A stretch of DNA of 38,370 nt from the IMG/VR virus record IMGVR_UViG_3300022562_000164, positions 1-38,370 of that record. One strand, given 5' to 3'. Below the pieces are notes generated by a model. That model did no database searches and was not told the origin of the DNA. It saw only the letters and a list, made by a program, of their open reading frames with translations. Position numbers and translations under genes: made by a program. This document shows, one piece after another, positions 8,011-17,700 of the stretch (position 1 is its first letter; every line of letters starts with the position of its first letter). This DNA comes from a virus.

Positions 8011-9078
8011 TTAGGCCGTCACCTTTTCGCCATACTCAAGGCCATTGAGTTCGCTGATAGTCCAAGCCGTAGCGGTAGCCGGGCTTGTCTCCGCGACCTG
8101 CGTGTAGCCGACGAACGAGTCAGTCATCGCCTTGCCGGTTCCGGTGTAGTCGGCTGCCGAGATACGCAACGCCGGAGCCACTGTGCGTGAACCAGAGGCG
8201 TCCTTCTTGGCGCGCATGTAATACTGCGCTGCATACACCGTGCCAGACGTTGTTACGAGGTTGCCCATAGCATAGGTATCAATCTCGTTCGTTACGTTCG
8301 TAGAAACATAGTCGGCGTCTGAAACCACCGGGTCATCGACAAGCAGGTAGTTGTCAACCTGATTGCCGTCAGAGCCATCCCACTGCGAGTAGTTGCCGTT
8401 GCCGTTGGGGAAGATGCACTCGACGGCCACGTCGCCGGGGTACGTAGTGTTGTTGGAGCCGCTGCCGTCGCCACAAATCCAGTCGTCGTAATAGAACTGA
8501 CCGACCTGAGCGGGTCCGGTGCCGTTGCCGTTAGCACCGATGCGCCATGTATCAACATAGGCATTTGCCGTCTGCTGGGTATCAATGCCGCTTGCCGTAA
8601 GTTCCTGCTGGCCGTTCAGAATAACCGTGTACGAGCCCGTCGTGTTGTTGATGGTGGCCTTGAACTGAATGTGGTTCCAACCGGCGGCCACGGTGGTCGT
8701 GCCGGTAGCGTGGAACGAGCCCCCAGCGTGAACCCTGAGTTTCTCGCCAGTGCTGAGCCAGAGAGCCACCTGAAACTCAGAAGTCGTGTCTTCGGTAATG
8801 CCGTTGGTGAACGCCGCAATGCACTGGTCGCCCGACACGCCAGCCGTGACATAGATAGCAAAGGTCATCCACGGGGTGGAAGTCGTGTAGCCACCCGGCG
8901 CGGTCCAAGCCCACCCGTTGCGACGGTCGTTCCCCATGTAAAGCGAACGCGGACCCGTGCGCTTCTGCGTGGTGCTCGTCACAGGAGTCGAGCCGCCCTG
9001 CGTCTGCACGGTGATGTTGGGACTCTTCTCCGCTGCGCTAGTATAATGGTCAAACGAGTCCATGAAGAGGATTGCCAT
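8011..9078 (-). CDS. Lectin-like (ConA/LamG fold) tail protein
   Basis: A 355-residue protein starting MAILFMDSFDHY, an opening typical of phage tail proteins with a concanavalin A-like jelly-roll. The visible jelly-roll features are GPRSLYMGN near residue 45, a central AGWNHIQFKATIN strand near 130, YTVILNGQ near 150 and FYYDDWICGDGSG near 195. The C-terminal ~130 residues form a second beta domain. Such proteins bind surface glycans and are thought to help adsorption. An AGGAG site lies 8 bases before the ATG. It is read with the eight-repeat fibre gene, whose stop is two bases upstream. No catalytic residues are evident. Confidence 0.75.
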   Translation of the reverse strand: MAILFMDSFDHYTSAAEKSPNITVQTQGGSTPVTSTTQKRTGPRSLYMGNDRRNGWAWTAPGGYTTSTPWMTFAIYVTAGVSGDQCIAAFTNGITEDTTSEFQVALWLSTGEKLRVHAGGSFHATGTTTVAAGWNHIQFKATINNTTGSYTVILNGQQELTASGIDTQQTANAYVDTWRIGANGNGTGPAQVGQFYYDDWICGDGSGSNNTTYPGDVAVECIFPNGNGNYSQWDGSDGNQVDNYLLVDDPVVSDADYVSTNVTNEIDTYAMGNLVTTSGTVYAAQYYMRAKKDASGSRTVAPALRISAADYTGTGKAMTDSFVGYTQVAETSPATATAWTISELNGLEYGEKVTA

Positions 9079-9080
9079 TG

Positions 9081-10310
9081 CTAGACTCCTGCCCTAACCC
9101 GGCGGTACCAGACGCCGGTCGTGAGTGGCGACTGCACGGTGTAGCGTGCCTGATTGCCAGCGTAGGTCGAAGCGACTCCGGTTGACGGTACGGCCACCCA
9201 GCCGCCGCTGCCGGTCTGGTCGTACTCCCAGCCAGTCTGGTCGATGTACGTCTTGAGCGAGCGGAGATTGCCGGTGTCGAAGGTGTTGGCCGTGTCAATC
9301 TCCATGTGGAAGTGGTAGTTGCCAGCCGGGCCGCTTGGGATTTCAAAGACGAGGACCGGGGTGGCGGAAACAGTCGCCGTATCGGCAGGCGAAACCCACG
9401 TCGGGTTGGACGGGGCAAGCCCCTGAATGTAAGCGTCAGCAGTAAAGTTACCGACCAACGTCGCCGTGACGTGGCTGTCGGCAGTGAACGAACCTTCGGT
9501 GGTCTTCTTGACGTAGGCATCCGCTGAGAAGTTACCAGCAATCGTAGAAAGGATTGTGGCGTCAGCAGTAAAGTTACCCTGAGTCTGCGTGCTGATGGCG
9601 GCATCAGCCGTGAAAGTATTGGCGGTCGTTACCGAAACGAAGGCGTCTGCCGTAAACTGCTGGGTGATGCCAACACGCTTGACGTTGGCATTCGCCGTGA
9701 AGGAACCCGGAATGGCGTTCCTCTTGATGTTGGCATTGGCAGTAAACGAACCATTGACCGTCGTGGCTCCAAGGTTGTAGGTACCGCTCAGGAACGCCTG
9801 ATAAACATTTGCGCCAACGGTATCGCCGCCCTTGGACCGGGTTCGGGTCCACTGGATTTGGACGATGGCTCCGTCCCATGCCGTCTTGTTTGCCGTCGTG
9901 TTGACGTAAGAGAAGCCGGTCGCAGACGAGTTGGTCGGCGTGGCGGTCGTGCCCGGTGTAGCAATCTGCTGGAAGGTGCCGCCAGCCGAAGCGGCTGCGA
10001 GGATGGTCGTTCCGTCAGAGCCGACCACTCGGGCGTCAAGGGTATCCCATGTCGAGTTGGTGACGGCAGAGGCCCAGCCGTAGCGGATGGTAATGGCGAG
10101 GGTCGCCATGGTGCCGAAGTCACCCGGCGTGTTGTCCATCGCACGGCCGTACTGATACGTACCGGACGTGTTCGTAGACTGACTATCGAACGTGGCGTCA
10201 CTGGCATCGGACAGCGCTGTTACGCCACCGGGGGACGAGATAATCGAGCCGGTCGTCGGCAGGCCAGTAACGTCTGCTGCTCCGGGGTATAGGGTAGGAA
10301 GCGTAGCCAT
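9081..10310 (-). CDS. Tail-fibre-like protein with eight 14-residue repeats
   Basis: A 409-residue protein. The N-terminal ~185 residues form a beta-rich domain with the segment AITIRYGWAS and a strand IVQIQWTRTR. Residues ~187-300 are eight units of the same motif found 57 times in the giant fibre gene, here with FTANANI, FTADAFV, FTADATI variants. The C-terminal ~110 residues look like a fibronectin/Ig-like domain (ATPVLVFEIPSG, YHFHMEIDTANTF, GVWYRRVRAGV). The shared motif implies common ancestry or co-assembly with the giant fibre. The start overlaps the upstream stop as TAATG (10308-10312). Role in adsorption is inferred from composition and neighbours. Confidence 0.75.
   Translation of the reverse strand: MATLPTLYPGAADVTGLPTTGSIISSPGGVTALSDASDATFDSQSTNTSGTYQYGRAMDNTPGDFGTMATLAITIRYGWASAVTNSTWDTLDARVVGSDGTTILAAASAGGTFQQIATPGTTATPTNSSATGFSYVNTTANKTAWDGAIVQIQWTRTRSKGGDTVGANVYQAFLSGTYNLGATTVNGSFTANANIKRNAIPGSFTANANVKRVGITQQFTADAFVSVTTANTFTADAAISTQTQGNFTADATILSTIAGNFSADAYVKKTTEGSFTADSHVTATLVGNFTADAYIQGLAPSNPTWVSPADTATVSATPVLVFEIPSGPAGNYHFHMEIDTANTFDTGNLRSLKTYIDQTGWEYDQTGSGGWVAVPSTGVASTYAGNQARYTVQSPLTTGVWYRRVRAGV
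9411..9752 (-). repeat. Eight-unit array of the same 14-residue motif
   Basis: Eight consecutive units, two of 15 and six of 14 residues (114 codons). The first two units have Asn instead of Asp (FTANAN). The array is in a different gene from the 57-unit array, about 3.8 kb away, and matches it in motif and period. Confidence 0.9.
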
Positions 10311-10582
10311 TAACCCTTACCTCCGCACTCAGCGCAAGTTTCGCCCGGCCTAGGCCAGTCTCCGCACTCCACGCCGATGCGTGCCATGGTAGGGGCGACA
10401 TGCTCAATGTATTCTGCGCTTTCGTGAACAGCCTGCCATGAGCCAAGTTTCTCACGCAGCGTACAAACAAACCGACGACGGAAGCGCCGCTTGCCGTCGT
10501 CACGCAGGAATGGGCACACCACCCCGTTAATCCAGCAGCAATGTCCTTCTGTAGTTACTCCTGCTTTGCAGATTTCAGCCAT
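10310..10582 (-). CDS. Cysteine-rich small protein
   Basis: A 90-residue protein with eight cysteines: C5, a CC pair (15-16), C23, C40, C73 and a C-terminal CAEC pair. The arrangement suggests metal binding or, if secreted, disulphides; no signal peptide is seen. It has basic stretches (KRRFRRRF). Family not recognised. The stop overlaps the fibre gene start (TAATG) and an AAGGAC site lies before its ATG. It sits among virion genes, but could be a non-virion accessory protein. Confidence 0.6.
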   Translation of the reverse strand: MAEICKAGVTTEGHCCWINGVVCPFLRDDGKRRFRRRFVCTLREKLGSWQAVHESAEYIEHVAPTMARIGVECGDWPRPGETCAECGGKG

Positions 10583-10614
10583 TGAGTTGAGTCCTTGCCC
10601 CTGTTGAGTCAGGG

Positions 10615-11088
10615 TTATGCATCCTCCGGCTCAGGGATTTCCCTGACCTGAGTATTCAAGTGCGAACGAAGCAGGTCGCCAAGGTGGCTATCGTCACCGG
10701 TCCCAACCTCGATAGAGCCGTCAGGCAAAATCCAAGTCCAGACGGTCGTCTTGCCCTTCTTCCAGCCGATGCAGAACACACGGAACTGCGGGACGGTCAG
10801 GACAGGAATAACTTTCCTCTCTCGCTGGTCGCTGCTCCGGCTGATGATGCTGCCGACGTAGACTCGCGAACGAAAGATTGGCTTGGCGCCTTCGGGGATG
10901 GCAATCTGTACCATCGGCCAAGGGCGTCCAGACAAGTTAACGTGCGTGCCCTTCGGCACGAGCGACCATCGAACAGTGCGGGCGAGGATTTCCTTGTCGG
11001 CCCACCCGCGCTGTTCTAGGTCAACGACGACCTCTTCCCCGTCGTCAAGGGTTGCGTTAGCAAAGTAAGGGAACTCATTTGCAGACAT
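10615..11088 (-). CDS. Hypothetical protein, tail-fibre cluster
   Basis: A 157-residue protein with alternating beta-type segments (VRWSLVPKGTHVNL, PIFRSRVYVGSII, KVIPVLTVPQFRVFCIGWKK) and an acidic C-terminus. There are no membrane segments or catalytic motifs that I recognise. It is preceded by an AGAGGA site about 12 bases from the ATG and lies 37 bases after the previous gene. Position suggests a tail accessory or early-infection product carried in the late operon. Confidence 0.55.
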   Translation of the reverse strand: MSANEFPYFANATLDDGEEVVVDLEQRGWADKEILARTVRWSLVPKGTHVNLSGRPWPMVQIAIPEGAKPIFRSRVYVGSIISRSSDQRERKVIPVLTVPQFRVFCIGWKKGKTTVWTWILPDGSIEVGTGDDSHLGDLLRSHLNTQVREIPEPEDA

Positions 11089-11125
11089 TGAGTTGTCGGT
11101 CCTCTCTCCGGCCTAGGGCCGGGGC

Positions 11126-11653
11126 TTAAACCTCGTCGTACGAGTAGTTAAGAGTCTCCTGCTGCATGGCACCCGGAGCGGCAGAGCCGGTCGGAGCCAA
11201 CTGAAGCAGCAGCGCCTTGCTGACGGTGTTGACCGCCGAGTACGTAGCGAGGTCCCAATCGCCCTTGCTGCCCGACGTGTACGTCATGGCATCGGCATCG
11301 CCGGTCATGGGCGTGGCGGTCGGCTGGGTGTCGCCAGTGCCGGGGGAGGCCCCGCCGGTACCAACGGCCAACTTGGCCCGAAGGCCGATGTTAGCGCCAG
11401 AGCCGGAGTCGAGCGGCCCGGTGCCGTCGGTCCAGAACTTGACGTTGCCCCACGAAACTGCGGGGGCGACAGTCGCCTTGAGGCGAATGTGCTTCTCATA
11501 CGAAGACGTGCCAGCAACAACGGGGTTGTTCTGGCGAGTCGTCGCATCGGTAGCGGCGGAGTCAATGCTCAGGAACGAGATACCCGTCTGAACAGTTGAC
11601 TCAGTGGCGGCGCTTGCGCCCGTGTAGACGAAGACGCCAACGGTTGCGGCCAT
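11126..11653 (-). CDS. Probable structural/tail decoration protein
   Basis: A 175-residue Ala/Thr/Ser-rich, Cys-free, beta-type protein. It opens MAATVGVFVYTGAS and contains EKHIRLKATVAPAVSWGNVKFWTDG, a pattern resembling a virion decoration or fibre-associated beta-sandwich. A strong AGAAGGAGT site sits 4 bases before the ATG, suggesting high expression, which fits a virion protein. No specific family is recognised. Confidence 0.55.
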   Translation of the reverse strand: MAATVGVFVYTGASAATESTVQTGISFLSIDSAATDATTRQNNPVVAGTSSYEKHIRLKATVAPAVSWGNVKFWTDGTGPLDSGSGANIGLRAKLAVGTGGASPGTGDTQPTATPMTGDADAMTYTSGSKGDWDLATYSAVNTVSKALLLQLAPTGSAAPGAMQQETLNYSYDEV

Positions 11654-11655
11654 GT

Positions 11656-11823
11656 TTACTCCTTCTGCTTATCAGCAGTCTTTGCGTCTGAGTTGTCGGG
11701 CGTCGGAGTCAGCCGTTCAATCTCTCTACGGGCCTCATTGAGTTGGTCCCTTAGTTCATCCATCTCCAATACTAGGAGTCCAATCTTTTCAAATGACTTC
11801 CTGAGAAGTTCCTCGACCGTCAT
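11656..11823 (-). CDS. Small coiled-coil protein
   Basis: A 55-residue protein whose residues ~3-38 form a heptad-like amphipathic helix (LLRKSFEKIGLLVLEMDELRD), followed by a charged, Pro/Asp/Lys-rich tail. The start is set at 11823 because AAAGGAGG ends 6 bases before that ATG; a longer reading to 11847 would remove this spacing and only add MLTQRRNR from the overlap with the upstream gene. A coiled-coil of this size beside fibre genes could be a fibre chaperone or trimerisation factor; that is a guess. Confidence 0.65.
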   Translation of the reverse strand: MTVEELLRKSFEKIGLLVLEMDELRDQLNEARREIERLTPTPDNSDAKTADKQKE

Positions 11824-11846
11824 GCGGTTCCTCCTTTGCGTAAGCA

Positions 11847-13619
11847 CTAACTACCGTCAGGCCAGAAGATGATGCCGTCAAGCGGCACATACCCGGTGCC
11901 ACCGGCCTCGGGGATGACTTGGCCGGAAGTCTCGATGTCAACACGTCCGGGTGCCGCGTTGGAATAAACCGAGTAGATGAGCGTCATCGCCGGTCGGAAC
12001 CCGCTTGGCAGGGTGAACGCCGCCGCAGCCGCCGTGCCGTTCTTGATGAGCCCGCGAAGGTGGACGAACCCGGCCGCATCCTTCATGTATGAAGCCGTCT
12101 GGAACCCGTTCCCGTAGTTGACCCATGAGTTCGTCAGGGTCGGCGCGGTCCAAGAGGTATTTGCTTGTGGTAGGAGAATGCGCCAACGCTGGCTGGTTCC
12201 ATCATAAACTGCCTCAACGCCGCCGCGCGGGGCAAGAGTTAGGTCCGCGTTACCCGGACAGAGGAAGCGGTTGGCCGCAGTGCTGCTGGCCGACTCATGG
12301 GCGAGAATGATGTCCGTTGCCGTGTTGACGTTGAACAGCCACAAGAAGATGCCGTGGTTCGGTGGAGCCACGATGCCGGTAATCGTGCGCACTGTCGAGT
12401 CGGTCGAAATCTTGATGGTGTTGGCAAGGTCAAGATTGGTCGGGTTCCAGTTGTTGGTGTTGGCTGACAGGGCAGTGGGGCTGATGGTGGAGTCGAAACC
12501 GACCCGGGAGTTGCTGCGACCGAGCAAGATGCGCGGCCCGGCACCGTCGTTGTATGTCCAACGAGATACTTCGACCGCCGACTCCGATGGCGTCGTGCCG
12601 GTGGCGTACAGGATGCGAAGGTCGTTGGAGGTGGTGGTCCCATAGTCCATGAGCCACTTGGCGTTCTGGCTGCTGTCGAGCCAGCGGAACGCCGCGTAGT
12701 CGCCGCTCCCGAAGGTATCGGTGGATGCGGCCTGAATGCGTAGCCGTGAGTCGGACGAGCGGTAGATGAACACGTCGCGCGACGTTGAGCCCGACCCAAG
12801 CCCAATGCCGACCGCTTCCTTATCGCCCATATAGCCGCCGACCCATCGCGCCGCAACGTCGCCCGCCCGGTTGGCGGCAAAGGCCGTGTAGTCCGTAGAG
12901 CCGGGGCTACTGTCACTGAGCAACCGGAACAACGGGTTGTTCGTGTTCGCTCCACCTGCGGCTTCCATGTACATCTGGTTGGCACCGTTTCGGTACAGGC
13001 GTACATCGCGGGTTGAGCCGGATGGTCCCCACTGCATCTCGCCAGTGTTCTTCATGGCGAAGGCGACGCTGGAAGCATTGAGGTTGGTCGGGTCAGTCAG
13101 CAGGACGTAGTTCGCGCCGCTCGCCCGGTAGATACGCAGTTCACCGAGAACGTTCCAAGCGTTAGCGTCACCGTAGTCGCCCTCGTCCATGACAACAGCG
13201 GCATAGGGCGAGTCCCAGCGGATATAAGAACTCGCCGCAGCAGTGCCGGGACCGAAGGCGACCGATGCCCTAACAGAGTCAACGAGCAGCGGCTTGTAGG
13301 CCGCTGGCACATTAACTTCCTCTACCCACCGCTCGTCAGTGTCGTAGTTGATGTTAACCTTTACAACGTCGCCGACGGTGAGGTATTGCGTTTCGGGGAT
13401 GCGAAAGCCACCCGACATGTAGGCCCCGTCGGTCTCGCCGTAGAGATAAGCCGACGCCTCGTGGACGCCAGCATCGACCTCACCGACCGTGCCCCATGTG
13501 CTAGAAATGCGGGCACCGTCTTTCAGGCGCCGCTCAATCCTCTTGTCGATTGCGGTGAGGATGCGAGTGGCGTCAGAGTGCAGCGATGGAGACTTAGGGG
13601 AGATTTCGCCGTCGGCCAT
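11847..13619 (-). CDS. Tail fibre / receptor-binding protein
   Basis: A 590-residue protein. The N-terminal ~110 residues hold an oligonucleotide/oligosaccharide-binding-like beta segment (QYLTVGDVVKVNI), expected to attach it to the tail tip. The central part is repetitive, with recurring strands of the type RDVRLYRNGANQMYM, RDVFIYRSSDSRLRI and NDLRILYATG, consistent with a fibre or spike shaft. The C-terminal ~110 residues (WVNYGNGFQTASYMKD, FVHLRGLIKNGT, FTLPSGFRPAM) match the receptor-binding tip found at the end of many phage fibres. Start overlaps the hub gene's stop (TAATG, 13617-13621). Good candidate for a host-range determinant. Confidence 0.75.
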   Translation of the reverse strand: MADGEISPKSPSLHSDATRILTAIDKRIERRLKDGARISSTWGTVGEVDAGVHEASAYLYGETDGAYMSGGFRIPETQYLTVGDVVKVNINYDTDERWVEEVNVPAAYKPLLVDSVRASVAFGPGTAAASSYIRWDSPYAAVVMDEGDYGDANAWNVLGELRIYRASGANYVLLTDPTNLNASSVAFAMKNTGEMQWGPSGSTRDVRLYRNGANQMYMEAAGGANTNNPLFRLLSDSSPGSTDYTAFAANRAGDVAARWVGGYMGDKEAVGIGLGSGSTSRDVFIYRSSDSRLRIQAASTDTFGSGDYAAFRWLDSSQNAKWLMDYGTTTSNDLRILYATGTTPSESAVEVSRWTYNDGAGPRILLGRSNSRVGFDSTISPTALSANTNNWNPTNLDLANTIKISTDSTVRTITGIVAPPNHGIFLWLFNVNTATDIILAHESASSTAANRFLCPGNADLTLAPRGGVEAVYDGTSQRWRILLPQANTSWTAPTLTNSWVNYGNGFQTASYMKDAAGFVHLRGLIKNGTAAAAAFTLPSGFRPAMTLIYSVYSNAAPGRVDIETSGQVIPEAGGTGYVPLDGIIFWPDGS

Positions 13620-14779
13620 TAGTTAAGTTTAATCTCTCGTAGCAACCGCAGGGTTTGCCGAGAACTTGAAAGCGGGATTGTGAAGGCTTTCAAGCGGTAG
13701 GTGTTGTCCAACTTTGAGAAGTCCGTTTCGCTAATCTTAATCACATCGTTACCCTCAAAGGCCGGGTTGCAAATAACCTCTAGGGTGATGTCTTCGTTGA
13801 CTAGAACATGCTTGTAGAACAAACTTTCGGCCACCTTGTCGGCGACCGTCTGAGAGCCAATGGTGTCATCCTCGTGGATGAAGACCCGCTCTCCAATCCT
13901 GTTTACGTTGGTAACGCTCTGCGGGTTGGTGTCAGAGATACGAGAGGTAACAATGTTCTCCTTGTCGGCAGTGCCGATGACCAGAACGGTATTGTAAAGA
14001 TTGTCATCCGTATAGGAAGCCTTAACGGTTACAAGGTTGTTGTTGGCCTCCGGGCCGTATGTATAGACCACGGCCGCGTCTCCGGGGCTCTTGAAGTCCT
14101 GCGTGGTCAGGAAGCCCAACTGGTCGAAGTAAATGTCAAGGTAGTTCCCGGTCGCCAAGCGGGCGAGGGCCTCGCCGCGATTGTCGCCCTGCTCTACACT
14201 GAACTTCCTCATGACTCGACGGTAGGTGTCGGTCCTCGACAGAAGCGGGTCTAGGTTGCGAAAGGTCAGCCCAACCTCGTCGCAGATATCCGCAATGATT
14301 GTATTAAGATACGTGTTTGCTGCCCATGACCGCGCCTTCGGGAAGACGCTCTTGCCCAACTTCTTCCACAGGTCAGAGCCAGAGAGGACGACCATGGACA
14401 TGCCGCGCTCGACCTCAACATCTGCCGAGTCGATAGCGAACACGCCAATAGGCACGACCTCTTCGTAGTCTCCATAGGCAATGCCACGCCAGAAGCGGAC
14501 CAGACGGTTAACGTAAAACGTCCCGCCGTACGCCCCGTCCGGCGACCAGATGCCATCTTTGTTGAGAACAGTAGCAGAAAACGTGCGCCGTGTCAACCGC
14601 GTAATATCTACGTCAACGTTGCCGTCAACAAGAATGTTCTCCGGGTAATCACCGATTAGGCCGGTGTCGTAGAAGGCAGCGATAGTATTCCAGTCCGTGT
14701 CGAGCACGTCCATCCGGATACGAACAGTGTGGCCTTGAGACTGTAGAGAACTCAGGAACGAGCCTGAAACCTTATACAC
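13619..14779 (-). CDS. Tail-tip hub / baseplate protein (gp27-like)
   Basis: A 386-residue protein in the place of the phage tail hub. It contains ILVDGNVDVDITRLTRRTFSATVLN near residue 49, a pattern of tail proteins with a T4 gp27-like beta-barrel, then VPIGVFAIDSADVE near 110 and a helix-rich middle (LNTIIADICDEVGLTF). The protein probably forms the ring that closes the tail tube and carries the fibres. It starts with GTG at 14779, overlapping the upstream stop as TAGTG. The call rests on pattern and gene order; no enzymatic domain is seen. Confidence 0.65.
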   Translation of the reverse strand: MYKVSGSFLSSLQSQGHTVRIRMDVLDTDWNTIAAFYDTGLIGDYPENILVDGNVDVDITRLTRRTFSATVLNKDGIWSPDGAYGGTFYVNRLVRFWRGIAYGDYEEVVPIGVFAIDSADVEVERGMSMVVLSGSDLWKKLGKSVFPKARSWAANTYLNTIIADICDEVGLTFRNLDPLLSRTDTYRRVMRKFSVEQGDNRGEALARLATGNYLDIYFDQLGFLTTQDFKSPGDAAVVYTYGPEANNNLVTVKASYTDDNLYNTVLVIGTADKENIVTSRISDTNPQSVTNVNRIGERVFIHEDDTIGSQTVADKVAESLFYKHVLVNEDITLEVICNPAFEGNDVIKISETDFSKLDNTYRLKAFTIPLSSSRQTLRLLREIKLN

Positions 14780-17700
14780 TAGTCAACCTCAGTCCACGAG
14801 AGCGTGGCATTAAAGTGGCCGACCTGCTCGTAGTCCTTGGTTGGCCCGGCAAACTCGACCTGCCATACGTCGCCGAAGGGCGACTTAAGAAGATGCGGTC
14901 CGGCGTTAGACTTCACGTAGTCAATCTGCTCTTTCGCAATAGTACGCTCACTCGTGGGCCACTTGGCTTGCAGCGTGCCCTCGGCCCCCATGACGCCGCC
15001 CCGAAGGATGACCTTTCGGTTCGTGCCAAGGGGCTCAAACACTTCCTGCTGAACCGGCTCTTGGAACGGAGCGGCAATGACAGGGACCTCAAAGATGTGG
15101 CTCAGGGCTCGGTCCGCGCCGATGATGACCCAAGAGTCGGTGTCGAGCGTGACCGTCGAGATATCGCTATCGCCACTCTCTAGGTCAACGTCGCCCGGAA
15201 TAATCTGGAACTGCGTAATCTTATAATCGTAACTTACGCTATTAGCAGCAGTGTAGTCAAGATATGAAGTGGTTGCCTTATTAACGATATCAGTGATAGC
15301 AGTCCAGTTGTCGCTGCCGGTGACCTTCCTGTAGATAGTATACTGCCGGAACTCATTGGCGGCGACAGTGGACTCGTCCCAAGACATGGAGACAGCAGAC
15401 TGGCTCACGTCGTCGGAGACAACGAAGTTGCTGATGGCGTCAGGTGCAGTCCAGTTAGTCGTGAACGAGTTGAAACTACCAGCGGCATCCGGGTCCGAGG
15501 TAAGGCTGTCGGTGTCCCACATCTTGACATGGACCGTGTAGCCCGTTCCGTTGACTAGGTACCCGGCCGGGAAGGCAAAAGTCTGCGCCGAAGAGTACAC
15601 CCGGCTGAGTGTCTGGTAGATGATGACCCCATCCGAGTTCCGAACAACCTTGAGGTAGAAGGAGTTCTGTCCCTTGCTGCCGTTAGAGGTATGGGTCCAG
15701 ACGATATTGAAGGCCGGTGAGGTTACCGTTCCGCTCTCCGATGGGGTCTGGATTGTCAGAACCGGAGACTGGCTCGGCTTGAAGACCGTGTAGGAAGACC
15801 AAGTGCCTTCGGCCCCATGCGCATCCGCGAACCTCATGCGGTATTTGTACTCAGTCTCGTAAGCGATAGGGTTGGCGGCTCCGGTGGTCTTGATGACCCC
15901 GGCCTCGCCATCGGTCACGGTGTTCGTCCCGCCGATAAGCGGGTCGGTCACCGCCGCATCATCGTCCTTGTAGAGTGTATAAACATGCGTCGAGTCCGAG
16001 TTGCGGTAGACCTCAACGGTCATGCCGGTCGGAACGTCGCCGCGCGTTGTCTTGTCAGTGTCACCGAAGACGGCCGAGAAGGTCGGAGCGGTGGTGTCGG
16101 GGACGACCTGCCCGGTCGATGGCGACATCGAAGTCGGGATGGTCGGCGCAGAGTTAAGGATGAACGGCGTCCTAGCAGACAGGCCGCCCTCCGGGCCGGT
16201 GCTCTTAACGTAACTTGCCTGCCAGTAGTAGGTCTGGCCGGGCGACAGCGCAGAGCCGGTATACAACTTAGAGAACGTGGTGCCGGAACCGGCCTGATTG
16301 GTGCTATCCCAAATCAGCGTCCCGCCGGATGCCGCGTCGTAAACGTAAATCCGATACGTCGAGATTACCTCGCTGTTGTACGTCGTGCCGTCGAAGGACG
16401 GGTTGGTCGCATCGAACACGAGGTCGTCAACGTTGATGTCGCCGGAGTACGAACCGCCAGAAGCGTTGACACGGACGCCGATGCGGGTAACATTCGACCA
16501 GTCAACCGAGCCGCCAGTCGCAACCGGCGAGCCCTTAGTTGCGGTCTGCTGACCCCAAGAGGTCGTCGGCGTCACCGTATACTCGGCATAGTCGCCGGAC
16601 GTAGCGAAAGTAAAGCGAAGCCTGACGTAGCCAAGGTTGGTAACGGTCGAAGCCTTGGTGTAAATCTTAATGGGCGTCTGCCCGCCGTAGTCGCTCAGGT
16701 CTAGCGAGACCGTGCGGTACGTCTCGCTTGTCGAGCCGCTGCTCAGCGAGGTCAGAGACACGGCCATAGAGGCACGGCCAGTCTGCTTGTCTGCCGTGTC
16801 AACGGCAGCCGAGGCACTCGTGCCGTTGGTAACGTTAACGATATCGTCCCAGCCGTCGATGACGGACGGTGCGCCGAGCCAAGCATCGGGTCCGGGCGAG
16901 TCGTGCGTCGGGATGCCAGCCGAGTCCATGGAGAACTGGACGTACCCCGTCCAGCCCGAGCCCCACGACGAACCGGAGTCCGACGAGACCTGAACCCGCC
17001 ACTTGTAGTCCGTGTTCCAAGCAAGCGGAGTGATAGACGGCGCGCTGCCGGTGGCGCCATAGGTCACCGTAGTCGAGGTCGTAGAGCCCAGCGTGACGGT
17101 CCCGCTGACCCACGCTGCCGCGTTATCGGAGACGCGACGGACCTCGATTTGGTAGGCATTGAAAGAAGTTGAACGACCGAAAGTAAAGTCAGGCGTGGTG
17201 TCCGTGACCGGCGAAACCGGGGCAGTCTGCGAGATAGCACCGGCAGCCGGGGTAGTGAAATACTGAGGGCTGGACACATCTGACGTGCCGCCGATGCTGG
17301 ACGTGACCTGAGCGGTCCAGTAGTAGTTCGTGCTGTACGAGAGCGTGGTGCCGCCGTAAGCCTTGGTGAAGCCAGTGGACGTTACGCCAGACGTAAATGT
17401 GTTTGAGTCCCATACGAGTGAGCCACCGGTCGTGTAGACTCGCACGCGCGCAGACGTGAGGGAGTCTGCGGTAGTGGCCCGAGCACCGGAGAATACCGGC
17501 GCCGGGTTGCCGCTACCGTCAGTCGGCACGACCTCGTAGCCCGTCGGGTCAAGGTTGATTGGGATACCGGTCTTGTGCGTTGTGAAGTAAGCGTAGCCGG
17601 AGTAACTGCTCCAAGCGCCGTTGCTGTCCTTGGTCTTGGCACGCCACCGGTACTGCGTGTTCCAAGAGAGGGCCGGGCTCCCGCCGTAAAGGACGGACTT

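Noticed and set aside
15817-16704. Plus-strand open frame of 295 codons, and similar ones at 19605-20567, 20685-21785, 23300-24187, 28305-29324, 31362-32279 and 35699-36514
   Set aside because: All lie antisense to well-supported late genes, lack ribosome sites and have low-quality, Arg/Ser-rich or Asp/His-rich sequence.
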